Below are positions 6,058 to 10,750 of a stretch of 10,750 nucleotides of DNA, one piece after another. Numbering within the stretch: the stretch's first letter is position 1; the number at the start of each line of letters is the position of its first letter. The stretch lies in contig SYIB01000038.1 of the NCBI GenBank assembly GCA_005798965.1, forward strand, positions 1 to 10,750. Reading direction: 5' to 3'. The stretch comes from Planctomycetia bacterium. Lineage in GTDB: Bacteria > Planctomycetota > Phycisphaerae > Phycisphaerales > SM1A02. The notes under the pieces are model-generated. The model searched no databases, had not been told where the DNA came from, and saw nothing but the letters and a program-made list of their open reading frames with translations. The position numbers were made by a program, and so were the translations under genes.

Positions 6058-7760
6058 GCGTCAATGCGGCCCTCGCAGGCTTCGCATTGCTGGTGCCGCT
6101 CGGCGCATGGCACGGTGCATGGATCGAGGCGTTCCTGCCGCAGCAGGCCGCTGGGGTGCAGTCCGTGCAGGCTCCAACGGGGAAGCCCATCGCGTTCACG
6201 GAGGTCACGGCGACGTCAGGCATCCAGGCCGCCATGACCAGCGGTGTCATGCCAAGTTCGCAGATCCTCGAAGTGAAGGGCGGAGGGCTTGCGCTGATCG
6301 ACATCGACGACGACGGTGATCTGGATCTGTTCATGCCCAATGGCGCCACGCTGGCCGACCCAACCGAGGGGCCGGGTGCACGGCTCTGGCGCAACGATGG
6401 CGGCCTCCAGTTCACGGACATCACCGAGCAGAGCGGCCTTGCGCATCGTGGCTGGTCGTTTGGTGTGGCAGCCGGAGATGTCGACGGCGACCGTCGCGAT
6501 GATCTGTTCATCGCGGGCTTCGGGGGCAATGCCCTCTGGCTCAATCGTGGTGGCGGCCGCTTCGTGGACGCCACCGCAGCGTGGGGTGCCGCCGGTCCCG
6601 GTGGCTGGAGCACCGGCTGCGCTCTGGCGGATCTCGATGGCGACTCGGACCTTGACCTGTATGTCGCGCGCTATGTCGACTACGACCCCGCCAAGCCTTT
6701 GGCACCGGCGATGTTCAAGGGGCAGCCGGTCATCAACGGTCCCAAGGGCTTGGCGCCGCTTCGTGATGTCGTGCTGCGCAACGATGGGGACCGGTTCACC
6801 GACGTGACCGAGGCGAGTGGCGTGGGTGCGGTGGCACCCGGGTTCGGACTCAACGTGATCGCGTGCGACTTCACCGGCGACGGGCTCGTGGATCTCTTCG
6901 TGGGCAACGACTCGAGCGGCAATCACCTGTTCGTGAACGAGGGCGGATTCCGGTTCGCTGAGCGAGCACGTCGCCTGGGCTGCAGCACCAACCTCGAAGG
7001 CATCGAGCAGGCCACCATGGGCGTTGCGCTGGGCGATGTGGATGGCAACGGCCGGCCCGACCTGCACACCACGGTGTTCTCGAGCGACACGAACACGCTC
7101 TACCTCAATCGCCCCGATGGCTTCTGGGATGACCGCTCGAGCCAGTTCGGCACGGGCGCGCCGTCGCGCTCGCTCTGCGGCTGGGCCTCGGTCCTGGCGG
7201 ACTTGGACCACGATGGTGACGAGGACCTCTTCACGGTCAACGGCCACGTCTATCCCAATGCGACCAAGGCGACCTTCGACTCCGAATACGCGCAGCCCCG
7301 GCTTGTGCTGGAGCGGAAGGGGAACCGCTTCACGCCGCTGCGCAGCGATGCTGCGTGGTTGGCCGCGCCGCATCGTGATCGAACGGCGGTGTTCGGTGAT
7401 CTTGACGGCGACGGCGATGTGGATGCGGTGATCGGCGAACTCAATGGTCCGCTGCGCGTGTTGCGCAATGATCATGACGGCAAGGCGGACTGGCTGGTGG
7501 TGAGCCTGCGTGACACGCGCGCCGGATCGCGCAACCACCGAGCCGTGGGGGCCATGATCACCGTGGAGCAGGGTGGGTTGTCGCAGCGCCGCTGGCTTGC
7601 CGGCGGCGGACCGTTCCAGTCGACGTTCTCGCCCGAGGCGCACGTGGGCGTGTCGGGAAAGGGCCCGGTGAAGGTCACCGTGCGCTGGCCCGACGGGTTC
7701 GAGCAGGTCACGACCACCGAGCCCGGTCGGCGAATCGTGCTTGATCGCGGTGCACCGTAA
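6054..7760 (+). CDS. CRTAC1-like FG-GAP/VCBS propeller with C-terminal ASPIC/UnbV domain
   Basis: A 568-residue protein. The N-terminal hydrophobic stretch (about 5-29) could be a signal peptide or anchor but lacks the usual basic start. Seven Ca-binding loops, at about 83 (DIDDDGDLD), 142, 193, 272, 328, 383 and 449 (DLDGDGDVD), fit a complete seven-bladed propeller. The ASPIC/UnbV domain covers about 490-565 with 'HRAVGAMITVEQ', 'LAGGGPFQSTFSPEAHVGV' and 'VKVTVRWPDG'. The ATG at 6054 is chosen because it overlaps the preceding stop (ATGA) and has GGGAG 8 nt upstream; the frame stays open upstream only inside the TPR gene. The family resembles eukaryotic CRTAC1 and is often seen in planctomycetes, but has no settled biochemical role; export and calcium binding are likely. 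It is a paralogue of the partial gene at 2-640. Confidence 0.85.
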   Translation: MSVNAALAGFALLVPLGAWHGAWIEAFLPQQAAGVQSVQAPTGKPIAFTEVTATSGIQAAMTSGVMPSSQILEVKGGGLALIDIDDDGDLDLFMPNGATLADPTEGPGARLWRNDGGLQFTDITEQSGLAHRGWSFGVAAGDVDGDRRDDLFIAGFGGNALWLNRGGGRFVDATAAWGAAGPGGWSTGCALADLDGDSDLDLYVARYVDYDPAKPLAPAMFKGQPVINGPKGLAPLRDVVLRNDGDRFTDVTEASGVGAVAPGFGLNVIACDFTGDGLVDLFVGNDSSGNHLFVNEGGFRFAERARRLGCSTNLEGIEQATMGVALGDVDGNGRPDLHTTVFSSDTNTLYLNRPDGFWDDRSSQFGTGAPSRSLCGWASVLADLDHDGDEDLFTVNGHVYPNATKATFDSEYAQPRLVLERKGNRFTPLRSDAAWLAAPHRDRTAVFGDLDGDGDVDAVIGELNGPLRVLRNDHDGKADWLVVSLRDTRAGSRNHRAVGAMITVEQGGLSQRRWLAGGGPFQSTFSPEAHVGVSGKGPVKVTVRWPDGFEQVTTTEPGRRIVLDRGAP

Positions 7761-7771
7761 GCGCGCCGCTT

Positions 7772-7875
7772 GGCTTGGGGGCCGCGACTCAACGCTCGCG
7801 GCTTGGGGGCCGCGACTCAACGCTCGCGGCCGTAGGGCCGCGACTCAACGCTCGCGGCCGTAGGGCCGCGACTCA
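7772..7875. repeat. 3.7 copies of a 28-bp hairpin-forming tandem repeat
   Basis: Units start at 7772, 7800, 7828 and 7856 (the last is 20 bp). All share CCGCGACTCA, and the first three continue ACGCTCGC. The first two begin GGCTTGGGGG and the last two GGCCGTAGGG. Each joint can fold: arms GCCGCGA (7781-7787) and TCGCGGC (7796-7802) inside a unit, or TCGCGGCC-GTAG-GGCCGCGA across units at 7824-7843 and again at 7852-7871. The array fills the gap between the convergent ends of the CRTAC1-like gene (7760) and greA (7877), so it may act as a two-way transcription barrier, although no T-run follows. There are no spacers, so it is not a CRISPR array. Confidence 0.85.
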
Positions 7876-7876
7876 T

Positions 7877-8341
7877 TCAGTGGATGACGATGATGGTCAG
7901 CCGCTTCTCGCCCTTGGGCAGGTTCACGCGCACGGTGTCGCCGACGCGTGCCTTCATGAGGGCTTGGCCCATCGGGCCGGTGGAGGTGACCTCGCGGTAC
8001 GGCAGGTCGTCCGCGTCGGTCAGGCTGCTCACGATCTTGTAGCGGTCCTCGGATCCAGAGGTCTCGTCCCGGATGGTGATCTCGGCACCGAGGAACACCA
8101 TATCGCTGGGCATCTCCGACTGGTCCACCACTTGCACGCCGGTCAGGCGGGCCTCGAGTTCGCGGATCTTGGCGTCGTTGATCGACTTGTCCTCGCGCGA
8201 AGCGTGGTAGTCGGCGTTCTCGCGCAGGTCGCCCTGGGCGCGTGCCTCGGCAATGCGCTCCACGAGCTGCCTATCGAGCGCCCGAAGCGCCGAGAGTTGC
8301 GCCTCAAGGCGCTCTTTGTCAGCCCGCGTCACGAGTTCCAT
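7877..8341 (-). CDS. greA: Transcription elongation factor GreA
   Basis: The 154-residue product is close to the usual 158 or so. An N-terminal antiparallel coiled coil (about 5-70) carries the signature 'GDLRENADYHASRED', with the tip acidic residues Asp38 and Glu41 at the positions of E. coli GreA Asp41 and Glu44. The C-terminal FKBP-like domain (about 80-152) shows 'FLGAEITIRDE', 'YKIVSS', 'TSTGPMGQALMKARVGDTVRVNLPKGE' and a beta-strand end. Gre factors enter the RNA polymerase secondary channel and stimulate cleavage of backtracked RNA. The canonical 'SPIA' segment reads GPMG here, a modest deviation. The ATG at 8341 fits family length; no clear Shine-Dalgarno precedes it. It lies 27 bp after the membrane-protein gene on the same strand, so it may be cotranscribed with the ddl-ftsQ genes. 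It ends 5 nt from the 28-bp hairpin repeats. Confidence 0.93.
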   Translation of the reverse strand: MELVTRADKERLEAQLSALRALDRQLVERIAEARAQGDLRENADYHASREDKSINDAKIRELEARLTGVQVVDQSEMPSDMVFLGAEITIRDETSGSEDRYKIVSSLTDADDLPYREVTSTGPMGQALMKARVGDTVRVNLPKGEKRLTIIVIH

Positions 8342-8368
8342 GGCGAAAAGGTAGCCCGATCAGCCATG

Positions 8369-8992
8369 TCATGCAAGCGTGACGGCTCGACGCGACCAAG
8401 CCAGCGCCGTGCAGAGCACTGCCCCGGCAATGATGGCTGTCGCCAGCGTGTCGCTCGTCATGGCAGCACTCACCGGACCCGGGCTCGGGTCCGACAGTGA
8501 CCAGGCCACCGAGAGCGCGCCGGGCAATGCGCGCGCCACGCTCGGGGCTTGAAATCCAAGCGCGATCCAAGGGGCTTCGGGACCGGCAGCAAGCAGCACG
8601 ATCGCCATGCCCGCCATCGCTCGCCGCACGGTTCGATCCGTGCGCAAGCCGACCAGCAGCACGCTGGCCACGATGGCGATCGCGGACAGCAGGCTTCCAT
8701 CCAGGAGGAGCAGACGATCGCGGCTCCATCCCGAGATTGCCCGAAGCGGGAAGATCGTGACATGCAGGAGTACGACGATCGTGATCGCGTCAAGCACGAC
8801 GGTTCGCACGATGGACTCGGGCCTGCGCAGGCTCAGGCGTGCCAGCGGCCAGCCAACCACGACGCCTGCGGCCACCATGAGCGTGAAGACCTGCACGGCG
8901 TGGGCCACGCTCGCACGAGTTGCCGTGGATGGGGTCATGAAGCCGGTGCTGATCGCCCACGATGCAGCGAGCCAGCAGAAGGCTGCAAGCAC
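8369..8992 (-). CDS. Unrecognised integral membrane protein, about six TM segments
   Basis: I do not recognise this family. With the GTG at 8992 the product is 207 residues with hydrophobic segments at about 2-19, 29-50, 61-83, 94-116, 125-147 and 180-199. Arg-rich loops (RLSLRRPES, RTDRTVRRA) suggest cytoplasmic turns. Codons have strong G/C at third positions like the neighbours, so the frame looks genuinely coding. The start is uncertain. The frame stays open upstream into the ftsQ-like gene. The GTG at 8992 leaves almost nothing before TM1; the ATG at 8938 would remove TM1; the ATG at 9100 would overlap the upstream gene by 77 bp; none has a good ribosome site. It sits between an ftsQ-like gene and greA, in the place where ftsA would follow in a classical dcw cluster, so a role in envelope or division is possible but unproven. 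Confidence 0.65.
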   Translation of the reverse strand: MLAAFCWLAASWAISTGFMTPSTATRASVAHAVQVFTLMVAAGVVVGWPLARLSLRRPESIVRTVVLDAITIVVLLHVTIFPLRAISGWSRDRLLLLDGSLLSAIAIVASVLLVGLRTDRTVRRAMAGMAIVLLAAGPEAPWIALGFQAPSVARALPGALSVAWSLSDPSPGPVSAAMTSDTLATAIIAGAVLCTALAWSRRAVTLA

Positions 8993-9023
8993 GAGCCAGC
9001 GCGGCAGGGGTGTGCGGTTGCGT

Positions 9024-9860
9024 TCAGCGGGCGCTGGCGCAGTCCACCCGGACGTCGATGCTCGTGGGGTGGCCGTGGTCGATGCGTCCGTGCTTGGCAT
9101 ACAGGAACGAAAGGTACTCCAGCTTCTGGCCGGTCGGCACTTCTGCAGGCGATGCGGCCGATGGCGCGCGGCCCCACACGATCGTGCTGCCACCGGTCGT
9201 GACCAGTTCGAGAGAACCATCCTTGGCGTGACGGGCCACGCCGATGGCGGCAACTTGGCCCCGCCACGACTGTGCATCGATCGTCTGGAGCAGGTCGAGC
9301 GCATCCTTCAGCGCAGGGCCGTTCCATGCGCCCGCCACGGCTGGCGTCGGCCCGCCCACACCGAGCACGCGAACAAGCGTTGGGCCATCCTTCGCGCGAT
9401 AGTCGCGCGCCATGCGGTGACCTTGAGCGTCGCACAGGTGATCGATGCTGCCATCAGCCACGAGTGCAGTGGGGGTGGCGTAGGTTGCAAGGACCTCGAT
9501 GCCGTCCTCGTCGACCAGTCGCACCTGCTCCACGGACTCGAACCAACCGGTCGACTCCAGGTAGCGCTGCAGGGTCTGCAGCATGTCCCGTCCGCCGCCA
9601 GCGGCAACGATCGACTGCGCGGCATCTTCGATGGGCTTCATCTCGGCGGCCGTCATCCAACGGGGGGCGTTGGGAAAGCGGATCGCGGTCCGCGCCGATG
9701 TTGACCCGTAGGCCGATCCGCGCAGGCGCGGGAGCACCACCGTGGCCAGGATGACGATGACGGCGGCGCAGCCGACCCATGCACCGATGCCGGCGATGCG
9801 CTCGGCGGTAGCCCGCCACGATGCTTCGGGTGCCTTGGACGAGGACGAGCGTGGCGCCAT
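9024..9860 (-). CDS. ftsQ: FtsQ/DivIB-like cell division protein
   Basis: A 278-residue bitopic protein: a short cytoplasmic tail rich in Ser and basic residues (1-25), one TM segment (about 26-46, 'GAWVGCAAVIVILATVVLP'), then an extracytoplasmic region. Residues about 90-155 resemble the POTRA-to-beta part of FtsQ ('LESTGWFESVEQVRL', 'VLATYATPTALVAD', 'CDAQGHRMARDY'). Residues about 160-275 resemble the C-terminal beta domain ('LELVTTGGSTIVWGR', 'QKLEYLSFLY', 'IDVRVD'). FtsQ bridges early and late divisome proteins and recruits FtsB/FtsL. The similarity is in pattern and size, not strict motifs, but the position directly after ddl is the classical dcw order and supports it. The ATG at 9860 is preferred, 41 bp after the ddl stop; a GTG at 9935 would overlap ddl by 34 bp and add an atypical tail. 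Neither has a clear ribosome site. Confidence 0.68.
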   Translation of the reverse strand: MAPRSSSSKAPEASWRATAERIAGIGAWVGCAAVIVILATVVLPRLRGSAYGSTSARTAIRFPNAPRWMTAAEMKPIEDAAQSIVAAGGGRDMLQTLQRYLESTGWFESVEQVRLVDEDGIEVLATYATPTALVADGSIDHLCDAQGHRMARDYRAKDGPTLVRVLGVGGPTPAVAGAWNGPALKDALDLLQTIDAQSWRGQVAAIGVARHAKDGSLELVTTGGSTIVWGRAPSAASPAEVPTGQKLEYLSFLYAKHGRIDHGHPTSIDVRVDCASAR

Positions 9861-9901
9861 GGAGGCGACTATCGGCCAATCGTGGCTGTGCGGGCGAGAA
9901 T

Positions 9902-10750
9902 TCAGGGCCGCCGCGAACGATCGGCCAGCGCGCACTCCACCAGCGTTCGGCAGAGCGCCGGGAAGGGCAGGCCAGCGTGTGCCGCGGCCTTCGGGACCAG
10001 GCTCATGTCGGTCATGCCTGGCATGGTGTTGACTTCGAGCATCCAGGGGCCTCGGTCGTCGAGCATGAAATCAACTCGCGAGATGTGCCGGCAGCCCAAG
10101 GCTCGGCAGACCTCGACGGTCGCCGCCTGCGCACGCTCGGCCACGCCTGGCGGGAGCTCCGGGTCGAGCACGTAGCGCGTGTCCTTGCGGACGTACTTGG
10201 CTTCGTAGTCGTAGAGCCCGTCGGCGGGAACGATCTCGACGATCGGCAGCGCACGGCCGTTGAGCCAGCCGACCGTGATTTCGCGACCGATGATGAACTC
10301 CTCGGCCAGCATGAGTTCGCGCCGGGTGAACGCGGTGGCCAGGGCTCGGTCGACCGCGGCGCGATCGTGGCAGACGAACAAGTCGACGCTTGAGCCATCG
10401 TTGCTGGGCTTGAGGACGACCGGCGGCTCAAGGTCGAGCTCGTCGCCCGCGCGCAGCACACGGGCGCGCGGTGTTGGCACGCCGGCACGCGCCGCGATGG
10501 TCTTGGTGGCGGCCTTGTCCATGGCGATGCGCGCCGCATTCGAGCCACATCCGACGAACGGACGCCCTGCGGCCTCGAGCAGCTCGTGCAGCGGTCCACC
10601 CTCGCCCCATGGCCCGTGCAGGACGGGGAAAACGACATCGCCTTGCAGTGCGGCGAGCTCGTCTGCGCTTGCCGCATCGATCGCCAACTCGATCACGTCG
10701 AAGGTGCCGTCGTCGCGGAGCGCCTGGGCGACGCGGCCGCCGCTGCGCAG
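9902..10750 (-). CDS. ddl: D-alanine--D-alanine ligase (5' end outside window)
   Basis: The frame is open to the window edge. These 282 codons lack only the first 20 or so residues; the visible part starts at the family segment 'LRSGGRVAQAL'. The enzyme joins two D-Ala with ATP in the cytoplasm for peptidoglycan precursor synthesis (ATP-grasp fold). Motifs, numbered from the edge: LHGPWGEGG (44-52), MDKAATK (77-83), VVLKPSNDGSSVDL (111-124), EEFIIGREITV (150-160), YDYEAKY (180-186), SRVDFML (224-230) and EVNTMPGMT (239-247). The YDYEAKY loop is the D-Ala-D-Ala type, unlike VanA-type D-Ala-D-Lac ligases. The triphosphate-loop segment is slightly unusual, with SSVD where SSVG is common. A GTG at 10696 is not the start, because conserved Ddl sequence continues upstream of it. 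It is followed after 41 bp by the ftsQ-like gene, and its presence implies the organism makes ordinary peptidoglycan stem peptides. Confidence 0.95.
   Translation of the reverse strand: MRSGGRVAQALRDDGTFDVIELAIDAASADELAALQGDVVFPVLHGPWGEGGPLHELLEAAGRPFVGCGSNAARIAMDKAATKTIAARAGVPTPRARVLRAGDELDLEPPVVLKPSNDGSSVDLFVCHDRAAVDRALATAFTRRELMLAEEFIIGREITVGWLNGRALPIVEIVPADGLYDYEAKYVRKDTRYVLDPELPPGVAERAQAATVEVCRALGCRHISRVDFMLDDRGPWMLEVNTMPGMTDMSLVPKAAAHAGLPFPALCRTLVECALADRSRRP

Noticed and set aside
6216..7820. Long minus-strand open frame (534 codons) opposite the CRTAC1-like gene
   Set aside because: It is antisense to a protein with seven clear Ca loops and an ASPIC domain; its translation is low-complexity and shows no motif.
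7772..7875. CRISPR array
   Set aside because: The repeats abut directly without unique spacers, and no cas gene is nearby.
9861..9935. GTG start at 9935 for the ftsQ-like gene
   Set aside because: It overlaps ddl and adds a tail not needed for the fold; the ATG at 9860 gives a normal short cytoplasmic tail plus TM segment.

Overview
This GC-rich window most likely comes from a planctomycete of the class Phycisphaerae. Two secreted proteins end in tandem Ca-binding repeats of the type 'VDGADLGxxLGxWG', a tail that is very common in exported proteins of that group. FG-GAP/VCBS and ASPIC/UnbV proteins are also abundant here. The lineage is inferred from these signatures; there is no rRNA marker in the window.

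Left part (1-7760): a cluster for exported, calcium-binding and redox proteins. A CRTAC1-like FG-GAP + ASPIC/UnbV protein, cut by the window edge, ends at 640 on the + strand. It converges on a minus-strand pair across a shared hairpin terminator (656-680). The pair is a secreted di-heme cytochrome of the DHOR family (4903-3257) followed 57 bp downstream by a large FG-GAP beta-propeller protein (3199-707). Both proteins end in the same Cys-bracketed double EF-hand-like tail. A sigma70-like promoter with an overlapping inverted repeat lies upstream of the cytochrome. Diverging from it are a TPR lipoprotein (5131-6057) and a full-length CRTAC1-like FG-GAP/ASPIC protein (6054-7760), which share an ATGA stop/start overlap. 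That last protein is a paralogue of the truncated one at the left edge.

Boundary (7761-7876): 3.7 copies of a 28-bp hairpin-forming tandem repeat lie between the convergent ends of the CRTAC1-like gene and greA.

Right part (7877-10750, all minus strand): housekeeping genes in the order ddl (5' end outside the window), an ftsQ-like divisome gene, an unrecognised membrane protein with about six TM segments, and greA. Ddl followed by FtsQ is the order of a classical dcw (division and cell wall) cluster. However, the slot where ftsA/ftsZ usually follow holds the unrecognised membrane protein and then a transcription elongation factor.

No tRNA, rRNA, CRISPR array, transposase or phage gene was seen. 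The most interesting items are the matched tails and tandem duplications in the cytochrome/propeller operon, the reduced dcw fragment with its unknown membrane gene, and the 28-bp hairpin repeats.
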